From Ursus arctos (lineage: Eukaryota; Chordata; Mammalia; Carnivora; Ursidae), in NCBI RefSeq assembly GCF_023065955.2, contig NW_026622763.1, positions 84,363,299 through 84,427,298 of the forward strand: 64,000 nucleotides of DNA, read 5' to 3'. The position numbers were made by a program, and so were the translations under genes. The notes below the pieces were generated by a model. That model was given only the letters and a program-made list of their open reading frames with translations. It was not told where the DNA came from and ran no database searches. Positions 34,450 through 46,982 of this stretch are shown piece after piece; positions within the stretch are counted from its first letter, which is position 1, and every line of letters begins with the position of its first letter.

Positions 34450-36309
34450 AAGGAAAGATGGGGTTTCACTGTGCTACTGCCCTCAGAAGAATATTCAATT
34501 TGAATTAGACCAGTTCTAATTTTGTTTCTTCTTGGACTCATGAATATGCTTTACGTTGCACAGTTGTTTCATAGAATCAAGATACTGAATCCTAATCTTT
34601 TCAGTTTTTCATGCTCATTTCCAGGAGGTTGGCTTTTTTCCCTAGCTATTCAAAGCGATCCCATCCCTTTCATCAGTATGGCAGGTGGCCCTATAAAACT
34701 GAACAGCTGTGAATCTTTCTAAGAGACCCTTCAGGGATGAGTTGAGAGCCACATTTGACCTGTTTATGTTTGGGAAGTTTTCTTTTTTTTTCAAAATCCT
34801 TTTTCCAGATTACTTTAAAAATGAACCATACAACTCTACCCACTAACTAGGCAAGTGTTTCTTAGTCAGGAAACTCAGCTGAGTGGGAGGCTGAATCTAA
34901 AATTAAAGTAGCTTCTATTTGCCTAAGTGTCATTCTCAATGTAATATACTTTTCCAAAAAGCATTCATTAATATGCATTTTAAGACTTAATTTAGAAACA
35001 GAGTCCGTCATTGATCACCTCTCTGTTTACATTTTAGCAGTCTGCTGAGAGTGCACTGTTAGACTCCCTTACAAGCTGCTTTTTTCTTCTCCCTTCTCTG
35101 TTTATTAGCCTCAACACCTTCCTGTAGGATCTTTATTAAAAAGATCAAGAAGAGAGGTTTTAGATTTCATAAATATTGCAGCAACTCCATGCTCTTTGGA
35201 GAGTGGCTTCTTTAGATCGAAATGGCTTCCTATGGGGCCAGAGAGTGTTTTGAAGCCAACAAACCAGAAAGAATAAAACAAAAAGCTCTCCTCAATAAAC
35301 ACACCGACACATTAGTGCGTGGGCCAAATAAATAAGTGTGATCATGTAAGAGGCGCTCAGTTCTTTTTAAAAACTAGGGATTTTCTACAAAATCATGAAG
35401 CTGAACACACTGGAGTCTCTGGCCTGCATAACTTCTGATGACTGGGATAATTTTGTTAAAAAGCTAAAGGGAGTTCTGTTAACCTTTTAAAAAATTGATC
35501 GCCACCATCGTGAGTCTCTGGTGAGGAAATATTTCATTGTGCTGAAGTCTGTATGTTTTGGAAAAGCTGACTGGTGGTTTTTTGTTTTGTTTTGTTTTTT
35601 GTTTCTTGTTTTTTTAAGCTCACTCAGCCTCCAATATTGTGTGCATATTCTGGGATATTCTATCTGTTTGGATGCCTGCTGGGAGTCTGAGAAAGGGAGT
35701 CGGGAATAAGAAGGTATGTAATAAATGGTTGAGAACACTACTATATTGGTACATTATAATTTGTATATATGATTTGTGATTGGACCCATTCAGCTAATTT
35801 TTAGTGTGCTGCATAGTTGGAAAATGAATTAAAGTGTAGGAGGCAGGAAGCCTGGTCAAAGCACTTGGACGTTTGGATAACTCTTTTACAAGTAACTGAA
35901 ACAAATTACTTAAACTTTCTTTAATATGAAGGTTAAATCCAGGGATTAAAGTGTGGGGTTGGTGAATGAGATGGAATACAGAGAGAAATTTGTATGGTCC
36001 TTCTTCACACCTTATGCTGCAGATCCACTATTTGCAGAGTATGGTTTTTGAAAACAAAAATGGAGAAAAGAACAGAAGTGCACCAATGTAGTTTGTTCTT
36101 GCTCTGATGTTGGGAGAAGAATTAAAAATAGCAGAGCAAGATCCAGAGTATCACTTCCCCTTTATAAATTCCACCTCAACCCCTGAGTAGAATAAGCCAA
36201 TTTTTGGTGTGTGTCACCACACCTGGAAAGGTATTGCATATCATCCTCCTAACTGGCCTTCTAGAGGATAAGATCCCCTGATTTCCAATTATCATAATAC
36301 TTGTTGCAA
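34450..36309. other. Unique non-coding DNA
   Basis: No gene recognised. Between about 34900 and 35360 the sequence is complex, free of repeats and rich in AT-core motifs (ATTAATATGCATT, TAATTTAG). It is a candidate for conserved regulatory DNA, as inference only. Confidence 0.4.
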
Positions 36310-36465
36310 TTTAGAATAATTAGAATCACCTGCTTAGTTTTGGATGCCCACTGATGCCCAGACTCACCAATTAAATCAGGAATTAGGGGAAAGACCTAGG
36401 CAACATTTCAAGGTTCCCCATGTGATTCAAATGTGCAGCCACAGTTGAGAACCACTGTCCTAATA
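36310..36465 (-). mobile_element. MER5A-type hAT element
   Basis: 'attagaatcacctgcttag', 'tgcccagactcaccaattaa', 'ccccatgtgattcaaatgtg' and 'cagccacagttgagaaccac' followed by TG match MER5A, a short non-autonomous hAT-Charlie element, including its terminal CAGTGGTTCTCAAC in reverse. Confidence 0.85.
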
Positions 36466-36499
36466 ATTTACAAATGCTAAAGCCAGGCATTTTCCTTAA

Positions 36500-36890
36500 T
36501 CACTACTTCCATCACTGACCCAATCTTTTTTGGCATTTCCGTTGGCTTTTGAATGAAATCTAAATCCTGCTCCGTCTTTAAGCATGTTTATTATCTCACT
36601 ATTTGGTAACATTCTACAACTCACATGATCTGTTCCAAGCATACAGGTCTCACAACCAACTTACTGTGCTCATCCCAATCCATCCCGCCCTTATTCACAT
36701 TGTTTTCCTTGTCTGCATAAATAGCTGTCTCCTGTTGACTTTATCTCATGAAATCCCATCCAACGTCAAACACACCTCTGACCCCTCTCTGCTAAATTCC
36801 CAATTGTGGCTTTTACCTAATAGTCTCACATCCAATTTCCAACTGCCTATTAGCATGAAGTGTTCATGGAATTTTTTTAAGGCAAAGGTT
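36500..36890 (+). mobile_element. L2 LINE fragment
   Basis: 'tttgaatgaaatctaaatcc', 'tgctccgtctttaagca' and the CT-rich text after it resemble the L2 3' region. A 153-codon open frame (36603-37064) runs through this and the next repeat, and I do not take it as a gene. Confidence 0.5.
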
Positions 36891-36929
36891 TGTCGAGTGT
36901 CTACAATATTTCCCTGTATCAGACCACTT

Positions 36930-37265
36930 CTGTCCTTTAAGAAAGGCTATACTTACGTTATTCAAAAACAAACTAAAATTCATAGTAGTTTAACAAATGA
37001 GAGTTTGTTTCTCACACACGAAAACGTTGTTATAGATCATCCGTTCAGTGACTCGGTGATTTAGGTGTTATCTCATCCCTCCGCCATCCTAAAACAAAAC
37101 CTCCACTTTCACCAAAGGGAAAACACTGGTGGTGTCAAACTTCAAATGATTTGGTCTGGACAGGATTCATGACACTTCTGATAAATCATTGGCAAGAAGT
37201 AGTCCCATGGCCCTGCCCAGCTGCAAGGGAGCAGGGAAATATAGGGAGACTGTGATGTTTAGAGT
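36930..37265 (+). mobile_element. Ancient unclassified interspersed repeat, copy 1
   Basis: 'aaaggctatacttacgttat', 'aacaaactaaaattcatagt', 'agtttaacaaatgag' and 'gtttgtttctcacac' at the left and 'gcccagctgcaagggagcag' at the right form a collinear pattern shared with 53206-53855. I know the pattern as a widespread mammalian repeat but cannot name it surely. Confidence 0.5.
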
Positions 37266-38304
37266 GAACAGTGAACATAAATGTCTCTGCTAGACCTTTT
37301 CAAGTGTGCAAGCTCCTCTATCCTTTGCTAGAACTCTACAACATTGAAAGGTGTATTGTAATTTCCATTATTTTATAATTACTATTATTAGTAGTATATT
37401 TATGGATAGGGTAGGTGAATCACTTCTCTACCATCACCCAACTGGATGTAGGACCCACAATCCGTAGACTATATACTTCTTAAAGTTATATACTATATAC
37501 TCTCTTCATTCATAAGTAGATAGGATGGTTGTTTTTTTTAAATAAATTCTATTGGATTACTTGGATGGATTTTACGTAAAGTTCAAGTATTTATTGACTT
37601 TTATTCTTTATTGTGCCTCAGACATTCCAATATAAGAAAATAGCAGCTCACAAATGAATGATTAATTAAATTTGTTTAGAAGGCCTTCACTCTATGGGAC
37701 TTGAGTTCCATTAGTGAGGGTCAGTTAGGTACAGGAAAGGCAAGAGTGCTGTTTGAAGAAGAGAGGATGAGAGAGTTAAAGAAAAAGCACAAAAAGCTCA
37801 CATCACATTAATACTCATGTGTAGGGATTGCATATAATATTTTGGCAGTTTTTATATGGCCTTGAAATGTCCATATGTACCCAGTGAGAATTTATTGTTA
37901 ATTTGCAAGAAAATAAAGCAAACAAAAACCAAAATGTTTTTCAGGTAGAGCTAAAAACCAGGAGGTGTGCTGTTGTCCAGAGACTTGATCCACCGAACCT
38001 TCTTAGAACATGCCTCATGGTTGGTTATGGATTGTTTTGCTTGGAGAACTGACTAATCTGCCTGAAAGATCCATGGGCAGAGGAGACAGAGTCAAGAGGC
38101 ACTGATTTGATGATCTGGGGTCTCGTCAAAATTCATGATATGACAGGGGGAAAGGGGCCTGAGGATTTTCAGATTTTTTCCCCACATCCCTGAGTTCACT
38201 CTCATGTTGGCTGCCAGGAAGCCAAATTACTAGTAAATTGATGATCTGCAGCAATGTCCCTGCTCTCAGACAGTGGCAAAAACAATCAAAAAGTGAGGGA
38301 GGCA
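37266..38304. other. Unique non-coding DNA
   Basis: Nothing recognised; no open frame of note. Confidence 0.4.
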
Positions 38305-38540
38305 GCCTGCTGTAGTAAAAGGAACATGGGTTTTAAACAACCCACATACTTTGGCTTGAATCCAGGTTTTTTTATGTTTTAGCTTTTTTATGTTTTATGT
38401 TTTAACTAACCTCTTTGAATCTTTTTTTTTTCTTCTATAAAATAAGATAACAATATGTATTTTAGAATAATTACTAGAGGAGCAGAGATAATAAATGTGA
38501 AGCATTTAGTTTAGTTCTTGGTTTATAGAAAATTCCAGTA
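38305..38540 (+). mobile_element. MIR with an expanded T-rich inner segment
   Basis: 'cctgctgtagtaaaaggaac', 'atgggttttaaacaaccc', 'ttggcttgaatccaggtttt', 'actaacctctttgaatcttt' and 'tataaaataagataacaata' are MIR-like. TTTTATG repeats enlarge the middle. Confidence 0.65.
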
Positions 38541-38954
38541 AATAGTGCAGCTTAAAGAATAACATGGTTTAAGAGTAGGTACAAAGGGCAAGCAGTGGTT
38601 GACTAGGTTAACCCAATTTAGCACTGTTTCTATGTGACACACTTACAAATCCTTTTTTTCCCCTTTGAGTCAATAGTTCTAGGTTTAAAAATAACATCCC
38701 TCCTTGACTTGCCAGTTAGCAATCATAATATCTGAGTTGACAGTAATAGTATCAGAACTAGTAAATATAGCATACAAGATATCAAGGGTAACATAATATT
38801 CCAGGTAATTGGGATTGAAAGTCTCCATAAAATGTCTATCAGCAAGGCCTGCCATTATCTTTTGATCCTAAGATATTTATTTTGTGTGTTTCTATAGATG
38901 TGTATGTCCATCTACTTCTTATGCCTGCAATTCATTGTACTCAAACCACAAAAT

Positions 38955-39500
38955 CCCTATGGCTTAACAGCAGATAAGACATTTATACATATAATCAGGA
39001 GTTATATCTACTCATATTAAACATATACCTATGTTTCAACAAGTTAAACAGATAAAATTTCCTAAATGTATGGAGATTATGTTGCATTCTAGTGGGGGAA
39101 AAAATCAGACCATAGATAGTAAACATGATAAATAAAAATATTGTATGTTAGAAGGTGATGAATGTTGTAAAAAAAAAAAAAAGAACAAGAAATATAGAGA
39201 AAGGAGAATAGAGAGTGCTCAGGGAATTGTTATGGAGAGGGTTGACTTCAGAATAAAATAGGATTGTCCTGAGGAGGTAACACTTCAGCAATCTCCTGAA
39301 AGAAAGAGGGCTAGCCATGCCATGTACAAGGAGAGTTTCAGGCAGAAGGAGCAGCCAGTGCTGCCATATTCTCATCATAGTGAAGGCCGGTATGACTGGA
39401 CTGGAAGGAAAATGGGGCTACTAGGAGAGTAGAAAGGTAAAACACGTAAGGTAGCAAGTAATACTAGGACTCAGTGTGACTTTGTAAGGTATTTCCCCCC
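38955..39500 (-). mobile_element. L2-related fragment
   Basis: 'tgcattctagtgggggaaaa', 'gatagtaaacatgataaata', 'ctgaggaggtaacacttcag' and 'gagtttcaggcagaaggagc' match the reverse L2 3' region. A poly-A run at 39169-39182 interrupts it. Confidence 0.6.
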
Positions 39501-39904
39501 ACCTATTTATAAAAAAGTCAGGTAGATCACAAATAAATGAAATGTGACAATGTAATAATAAAAATGGAATATTCAAAGAGAAGAGTGTATCTCAAAAAGT
39601 TGAACATTAAAGTAAGTCACATTGTTTTTCATTGTAAAGTACAGTATGTTTAGTCTTCCAGGAAAAACGAAACAAAACAAAACTTTAACATGAGAAGGTA
39701 AATACTTCTTAATTAAGGACTCTACTGGCCATCATGTTTAGGACAATAGACTTGGTGTCTGTTTGAATTTATAACACATCTTTTGAGAAAGGAAGCTTTC
39801 TAGTCCTTATAATTACATTTTTAAATGTTAATAATCACTCTACATTTTAGAAAGGGATTTCTACAACAGTACTGCTGCTATTGTTTTTAAAATTCTGCTG
39901 TGTT

Positions 39905-40094
39905 GGGGGCGCCTGGGTAGCGCAGTCCTTAAGCGTCTGCCTTCGGCTCAGGGCGTGATCCCAGCGTTCCGGGATCGAGTCCCACATCGGGCTCCTCCGC
40001 TGGGAGCCTGCTTCTTCCTCTCCCACTCCCCTGCTGTGTTCCCTCTCTTGCTGGCTGTCTGTCAAAATAAATAAATAAAATCTTAAAAAAAAAA
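39905..40094 (+). mobile_element. SINEC, full length, young
   Basis: GGTAGCGCAGTCCTTAAGCG type with the usual body and (A)n tail. Perfect 17-bp duplication TAAAATTCTGCTGTGTT at 39888-39904 and 40095-40111. The 111-codon minus-strand open frame across it is SINE read-through. Confidence 0.98.
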
Positions 40095-40896
40095 TAAAAT
40101 TCTGCTGTGTTTTAAGATGCATTTCTTCATAGTCAGTACTCAGTGGAAATAAGGAACAGCTGGTCAACATCTTGCATATCATAATCTATCATGTGTGTAA
40201 TAATTATTATTAATTTACCTGGAGGATGGTCTTTTTTCCCAGATAAAATATACTCTTCCTTTAATCTACCCTCATAAATCTTCTTTCATATCATTTTAGT
40301 TATTTGGAATTATAGTTGTCTAAATTCAATACTTTCTACCTGATTAGTACTTAATTTTTTTCTAATTTACACCAAATAAGATTAAAAATTATTCTCATAA
40401 AGAATTATCTGATAAATTATCTGAATAACTTATGCTTAAATTCCTAGTTATTGGGGAAAGAAAATTTTGAACATATTTTCAGTATTGCCAAAGTGTTACA
40501 GGAGATAGGTTAATTCTTATACCTTTTCTCATTGTATTAAGATAGTCAAAGACACATGAAATGTGTTCGTTATTTTTGCTGTTATTAATTAACAAATGTA
40601 ATAGAAATGTAACAAAATAAAGGAGCCTTATTATTCCAAAGGTTAGCTATAAATTCATTAGTCTCTCATCTAATCTTTGGGGGAAAGACGATATTAGAAA
40701 TTCATGGAGAAAGAATTTGAATGCCTTAGGGTACTCATTAGGGTACAAGCACTTGAGGGAAAGAAACCTCAGAAGATATAAATGAAGCCTCAGAAGATAT
40801 GAATGTATCATGCCACCTATCATTCTTGAACAGAGTGCCATGCACTGGTTACCAATCCCAGGGAAAGATTGGTATTTACAAAAAAAGATGGGTTTT

Positions 40897-40930
40897 TTTG
40901 TTTGTTTGTTGTTGTTGTTGTTGTTGTTTT
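40897..40930. repeat. (TTTG)n/(TTG)n microsatellite
   Basis: TTTG units followed by five or more TTG units. Open frames through it are artefacts. Confidence 0.93.
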
Positions 40931-41044
40931 TGGATAACAAAGATCATCTCTCTGCCAACCACTAAGAACAGATGTCCAAATACTTCTGACCATTGCCTCT
41001 TGGTATCTGAATCACTGAAGAAAACACAACACAGTCAGGCACCG

Positions 41045-41096
41045 TGAGTAAAGAGTATGAGTAAAGAGAGTAAAGAGAAGAGTAAAGAGAAGACAC
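41045..41096. repeat. Short degenerate tandem array, unit about 9 bp
   Basis: GAGTAAAGA recurs four or five times with small variations (GAGTATGAGTAAAGAGAGTAAAGAGAAG and so on). Confidence 0.85.
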
Positions 41097-41459
41097 AGAA
41101 CAAAGTCAGCATTAACAGGTGGGCATCAATGCCCCATTGTCAGCGTGTTTTCACAAGCATTCTTCTCATGCTGGAGTAGAAGGAGCGCTGTCCTCACCCC
41201 ATAGAGGATGGATAGAGCAGTGAAGTTGGCCCAGTGTTTTATGATACACATACTGTAAACAGAACAAAAGAACACACGCTGAGTATGAAACAAGAAAAGA
41301 TAGTCCCACACAACACGATAAGCCCAGCACAGCTGTGAAGACTCTTTATATCTGGAAAGAAGTGTTTATATATAAGGAAGTGTTTCAGACTTAAGACTAG
41401 TTCTTTCCCAAAAAATCATCATGGAAGAGAATTGGCTTATGTTAAGGATGCAGTTTAGG

Positions 41460-41620
41460 TTTTCATGTTTTAGTTAGTTATTGGTTTGTGACGAATCACC
41501 CCAAATTTGGGGGGCCTAAAACAACTATTTTGTATTTGTTTACAAATTTTCAACTTGGTCGGGCTCAGTGGGACACCCAGTAGAGTCCAATTCCCATCTT
41601 GATACAGTACCTCAATTTGT
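41460..41620 (+). mobile_element. Ancient unclassified interspersed repeat
   Basis: 'ttagttattggtttgtgacg', 'aatcaccccaaatttggggg', 'gcctaaaacaac' and 'caacttggtcgggctcagtg' follow a common old mammalian repeat that I cannot assign with certainty. Confidence 0.45.
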
Positions 41621-42110
41621 GAGGTTCCTCAGGAAAAGAGAACCAACTATACGGAAGTGGATCATAATGTTTTTTTCCTCCAAAGTGGAATACTTATATG
41701 TGAAAAGAATACTGTTAATAATTGAGCTGGGAAAACTAAGACTGTCTTTTGAAAACTCTATCTATAAAAGACCTTGGCAAATGGGGAAAAACTACCATTT
41801 TATTATTAGTTGTCTGTGACTCAATACAGAGTTTTCTGGTAAACTGAACTGGGACATTTGACTAGAGCACATATATGCTTTGCTCTCCAAATCACCAGTG
41901 ACTTCCAAAATTGAAAGGTTCAGAACATATAATTTGATGGGGGAGGGGTTGGGGGAGCAGTTAAATCAGTTTTCGTGCAGTCCCTGGCTCTCTTTTTGAT
42001 AGGAGATAGGAAATAGGAGATCGGAGACAGAAGGACAGAGAATGAAGTATCTCAGTCTATCTGAGAGAAAATTCCTGGCTTAGTTTATCCCTCTGCCACA
42101 CTTCCATATG

Positions 42111-42186
42111 GGGAGAGAGAGAAAGAGAAACAGAGAGAGAGAGAGAGAGAGGGAGAGAAGGAGAAAGAAAGAGAGGAGGGGCGGGG
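42111..42186. repeat. (GA)n purine-rich microsatellite
   Basis: GAGA runs with a few A and C interruptions, ending GGGGCGGGG just downstream. Confidence 0.95.
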
Positions 42187-42515
42187 AGAAATGCTTTCTT
42201 ATGAGAGTACTAAACTGGAATTCTGAAAATCCAGATGTCTGATTTTTCTCTCTGTACCATATGTAGGGATGAGTTGTTGGTTTTTTTTTTTGTTTGTTTG
42301 TTCTGTCTGTTGTGTTTTTGTTTTTTTGTCTGAGAATTGATCTAATTCTCTCCTATTTGTAGCAAGAAAGGGAAGCAAAACAGATTGAGGAGTAAAATCT
42401 AATGACACTGGTTTCAGGAGTCCCCCTGCCAACTCAATCCTTATATTTCCTAGTTATATAAGCTGTATGGGCACACACACACATAAACACACAGATTATA
42501 TAGTATATATACCAT

Positions 42516-42516
<1 letters not shown>

Positions 42517-42591
<75 letters not shown>

Positions 42592-42602
42592 ATCTATCTA
42601 TC

Positions 42603-42647
<45 letters not shown>
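42517..42647. repeat. (TATC)n tetranucleotide microsatellite
   Basis: About 130 bp of CTAT units with three phase changes (CATC and TATATC) dividing it into blocks, followed by a TA-rich tail to about 42680. The 67-codon Ser-Ile-Tyr-Leu open frame is an artefact. Confidence 0.98.
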
Positions 42648-42680
42648 GTATTGTATATATATATAGATAGATATATATAG

Positions 42681-43360
42681 GTATAGATACAGATATCTTT
42701 CTCTCTCATGTATGTACATAACTTCCTTCTTTTTTCTTAATTGGTTAATTCTGTGAATTACGACCAAGAATAAAGGCAGTTAAACCAGCCCAATGTCTTC
42801 TCTTCATAGGGAGGGTGATGGGACAGGAGGTTTTTGTTTCTCCCTCCATTCTCTTATTTTTCAGTGCTTTCTCTTTGCTTCCAGGACCAAATTGCTAAGA
42901 TTTTGATGATCCAAAGATGAGCTACCTCTGTTGGCCGATGATATTAACAGAGTTATAGGTAAGTCTTCTTTCAGCATCTGTGAAACTTGGTAGATATACA
43001 GACGTTCTTTTATATCTATGAACTAGACTCACCCAAGGAATGGACCAGATATAAGAATTGCTAAGGATATGATACTAGAAACCTGGCTGATACTAATTTT
43101 ACTTTATCTTCACCATAGTGAGTCATCCCAAACGTAAGATCAAGTAATACATGTTCAGTTAATAAGATGTATCTCTCAGCTCATTTCTTGATTCTCACAG
43201 CAGTTCTTAATGAAGTGAGGAATCTGTCAGCTAGAAAAACCCAACCCTGTAGATTTACTGCCTTTATACTATGCAAGGTTGTGGTGAGGATACGCCAACC
43301 TTTAAGGTTCTACCTCATCACCGCGGAAAGAATGTATCATTGAGCAGTTACATTTATCCA
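42681..43360. other. Unique non-coding DNA
   Basis: Nothing recognised. Confidence 0.4.
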
Positions 43361-43363
43361 TAT

Positions 43364-43364
43364 T

Positions 43365-43431
<67 letters not shown>
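43364..43431. repeat. (TTTC)n tetranucleotide microsatellite
   Basis: About 17 uninterrupted TTTC units; likely highly variable. The Phe-Leu-Ser open frame across it is an artefact. Confidence 0.98.
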
Positions 43432-44100
43432 CTATATTTATTTCATTATCCATATTTATTTCTTAATATCCATTAACTGTATTTGAAATTTCAGTGAAGC
43501 TAGGTGGGCATAGCCACAATCCGCTAAGTGACACTAGAGGAATGAACAGTTCAGATGTTATCTCCTAAAAGCTCGAGTTAGCAGCTTATAATGGTTAATA
43601 TTAACAAAAAGTATATCATATATTATGTTGAAGATTCACTCACTATTTTATTTCTCATCTCAAACTATGGCCTGTTATGTTGTCCGAGATCATCAGAAAG
43701 GGTTTTGTAAAGAGCACAAAAGGGAAATTAAGATCCAAAGCATAAAATTTCCTTTCTCTTATTGTCAAAGCCACATTAACTTCCAAAATACAATCTCTTC
43801 TCGAATTCATTTCTTCCTTGCTTTCTTGTGCTTCTTCTTAACTAGAGAAATTCTGTACAGGTGCTTGACTGTTCTCTTGGTTCTGCCAACAAATGTGGCC
43901 TGAATCATTTCCCTTGGAAAAGGTAGGGATACATAAGAGCCCTCAGAGTTATATTAATCTGGTCTCAAGTACGTCCCATCTCCAATTTTCCAGTTAAATG
44001 TGCTAATAGGAAAATACAAGATACAACTATAACACAACTCAACTATAGCAGAAAATTCATTTAATTTCTTGGTAATTATAACATTTTATAATCTAAGCAT
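43432..44100. other. AT-rich unique DNA
   Basis: Nothing recognised; a 92-codon frame (43625-43903 plus) has no domain. Confidence 0.4.
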
Positions 44101-44120
44101 GATCCCCTATCCAATGTGAG

Positions 44121-44200
44121 ATATCTCTATATCTCTATATCTCTATATCTCTATATCTCTATATCTATATATAGAGATATATATATATATCTTTCAAGAA

Positions 44201-44258
<58 letters not shown>
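44121..44258. repeat. Compound (ATATCTCT)n and (TA)n repeat
   Basis: Five or more ATATCTCT units (44121-44168), an inverted patch TATATAGAGATATA, then about 27 TA units (about 44203-44258). Self-complementary, so prone to hairpin or cruciform formation. Confidence 0.96.
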
Positions 44259-44260
<2 letters not shown>

Positions 44261-44699
44261 CATCTCATAGAATTGAATTCTGTAATCTTATTTTCTGCCA
44301 TAAGCCAAAGTATGAAGTTTAGTGTTATTTAGGAGATATGGGTGGATGTTTTGAGGAATGGGGATGGAATGAAGAAAATAGTCATAGAAAGAAACTCTTG
44401 ATTTCAGCTTCAGCAGATGTGCTAATTGATGCTGGTTGTTCAGAACACATCATCTGTGGGATTAAGTTCACCTTTACATACCACTGCACCACTTGATCAT
44501 AGTATATTTCCCTCCCATTCCATAAACATTATTGTCATTCATTTTACTTATTCATATGCTCTAATTACTGTTTCTAAACAAAGTCTTCTTTCAGATCAAC
44601 TAAGTATAAGAAAAGGCAAATATTTGATTTTATGTATTCCTTTTCTGAAACAACTCCTTTCTTTATGTAGATCTGAATTTCTGACCTAATATTATTCCT
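44259..44699. other. Unique non-coding DNA
   Basis: Nothing recognised. Confidence 0.4.
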
Positions 44700-45482
44700 T
44701 CTCCTTGAAGAAACCCCTTTTAACATTTTTGATGGATATTTCCGCTGGCAATGAATTCCCTCCATTTTTTATGTCTGCTTCCCTTTTTAAGCATAATTAT
44801 ACTAGATATGGAATTCTAGGTTGGTGGTCATTTTTTCTGTGCGTGTGTGTGTGTGTTTAAACACTTTAAATATTTCATTTTATTCTCATCTTTCTTGCAT
44901 GGTTTTCCAATGAGAAATCCACTGTAATTCTTATCCTTGTTCCTATTGAGCTAAGGCATTCTTTTTTCTCCCTTTGTCATCTTTCAGGATTTTCTCTTTG
45001 ATTGGGTTTTCTGAAGTTTAAATTTAATACGTTCAGGTATAGTTTTTGTTTGTTTGTTTTGTTTTTTGTTTTTTTGTTTTTATCCTGCCTGTGGTGCTTC
45101 AGATTTCCTGAATTTGTTGTTTGGTGTCTGTCATTACATTTAGAAAGTTCTCAGGATTATTATTTCAAATAATTCTTCTATTTTGTTTTCTCTTTATTTC
45201 TGATAGTCTAATTACACTCATGTTAATACATTTTGAAAAATTTCCACAGCAGTTCTTGAATTTTCTTTTGTTCTAATTTGTTTTTCTCCTTGAATTTCAG
45301 TTTTAGAGGTCTCTAGTGATATATCTTCAAGCTCACTGATTCTTTTCTCAGCCTCGTCCAGTCTACTGATGAGCCCATCAAGGTATTCTTTACTTCTGTT
45401 ATAGTATTTTTGATCTCTAGCATTTCCTCTTGTTTGTTTCTTAGAATTTCCATCTTTCTACTTGCATTACCCATTTATTCTT

Positions 45483-45684
45483 TTTTTTTTTTTTTAAAGA
45501 TTTTATTTATTTATTCGACAGAGATAGAGACAGCCAGCGAGAGAGGGAACACAAGCAGGGGGAGTGGGAGAGGAAGAAGCAGGCTCATAGCAGAGGAGCC
45601 TGATGTGGGGCTCGATCCCATAACACCGGGATCACGCCCTGAGCCGAAGGCAGATGCTTAACCGCTGTGCCACCCAGGCGCCCC
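45483..45684 (-). mobile_element. SINEC inserted in the ancient L1
   Basis: Young 'TCATAGCAGAGGAGCCTGAT / CCGCTGTGCCACCCAGG' type. Perfect 15-bp duplication TACCCATTTATTCTT at 45468-45482 and 45685-45699. Confidence 0.98.
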
Positions 45685-46696
45685 TACCCATTTATTCTTA
45701 CGTGTCCATTTTTTCCCTTAGAGAGCCCTTAGCCCATTAATTGTAGTTATTTTAAATTCCCAGTGTGATGATTCTAATATCTGTGTCATTGTCTCCTCAC
45801 ACAGGGTTTTTTTTTTTTTTTTCCCTATCCTTATGAATATTTTATAAATGTTTTTGTTGGAAACCAGGAACATTGTATTGTGTAATAAGAATTGAGGTAA
45901 ATAGGGCTTTAGTGTGAAGCTTTATGTTCCTCTGGCTAGGAGTTGGGCATTTTAAAATGTTTCTTATAGCAGTAGGTATCAGCTTCTAATATCCTTGTTT
46001 TTGCTTTCTCTTTTGAATTTGGGTTTCCCCAAGTACTCCTTTTCAAAGGGAGTCTCTGGTTTGCAGCTCTTCTGACTGTAATCTACAGTATTCAAACCCT
46101 ATGGGTGTGGTGGTAAGGGATGGGGAGGGTAAATGTTCTCTAATCTCATGATTTTAGTGAATCTGGGTAACTAGGCTGTGACTTTTAATTGTTTCTAGTG
46201 GTGTAGATGCCCCCTCCCTCCACTTAGATGAGACAGGAAGGCCAGTTAAGGCTGGTATGGGAGAAGAACTGCCCTTCCTATAGCCTGATTAAGGCTCTGG
46301 TAAGTCTCTTCCTCTGGAGAATAGGTGTGTGTTATGGAGAATTCCTCTGGGCTTACTTCACAATGAGTACTCTTTCCCTCCCCTTGCAAGAGCCGTAAGG
46401 GAATCTTTTAAAAATCTTTATTATGAGAACTCTGTGAGGTCCTTGGAGATAAAACTCATGAAAATGTGGGATTCCTTCTAAGACTGTGGGCCCCCAGGAG
46501 TTTCTCACATTCAAGCCAGTCCATGTTCAGCCTTCATCAATTTGTGAAAGTTAGCATTTAAGTTGTCCACAGTCTATGGCTCCCAGCAGCAACTCCTCCA
46601 GGGTAGCCCATCTCAGCTCTTGTGTGGTTCCAGATTTCAGGTTTTCCCTGAGACCTCAGTACTCTGACAGGTCCAAACAAAGACACTGATTGTCAG

Positions 46697-46711
46697 GTTT
46701 TTGTTTGTTTG

Positions 46712-46742
<31 letters not shown>

Positions 46743-46757
46743 GGGGTTTTTTTGGAA
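46697..46757. repeat. (GTTTT)n microsatellite
   Basis: GTTT and GTTTT units, about six of the latter in a row, ending in GGGGTTTTTTTGG. Confidence 0.95.
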
Positions 46758-46982
46758 GGATGAGTGATAACTTCCAAGCTCCTTATATGAAGGAGCAGAA
46801 ACTAGAAGTCTGGGCTGGAATTTAAATCTTGGAAGTTTGGATTTTTCCCTTATGCAGTGCTTAATTATTTAAAAGAAAAAAAATCCCATCATTAATAAGA
46901 CTTGTTTTTCCAGTTAAATTCCTTTCAGTGATATTTCCTCATATTTCTGGTTTTTCTGTCTTTCTTCCATAGTTACATCATA

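Larger units (their letters stand above)
40112..41459. other. AT-rich unique DNA with small repeats
   Basis: No gene recognised. Holds (TTG)n at about 40897-40930 and a decayed GAGTAAAGA tandem array at about 41045-41096. Confidence 0.45.
44700..46840 (-). mobile_element. Ancient L1 (L1M type) 3' region, interrupted by a SINEC
   Basis: The T-rich plus strand follows the complement of an old L1 3' region: 'tttttgatggatatttccgc', 'atggaattctaggttgg', 'gcatggttttccaatgagaa', 'gtgcttcagatttcctgaat', 'attatttcaaataattcttc', 'caagctcactgattcttttc', 'tttttgatctctagcatttc' and 'ttggaaaccaggaacattgt'. It has many stops and is not active. A SINE splits it at 45483-45684. (GTTTT)n at 46697-46757 lies near its end. 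Confidence 0.75.

Noticed and set aside
36603..37064. 153-codon open frame
   Set aside because: It spans an L2-like region and an unrelated ancient repeat, with no recognisable domain; length is within chance for low-stop DNA.
39847..40182. Minus-strand frame of 111 codons resembling several others in the window
   Set aside because: The shared protein-like text comes from the SINEC body read in reverse, repeated at each copy.
41937..41960. G-rich run as a G-quadruplex
   Set aside because: Only three G-tracts are available within loop limits.
42467..42670. Open frame of repeating Ser-Ile-Tyr-Leu
   Set aside because: It is the TATC microsatellite read in one frame.
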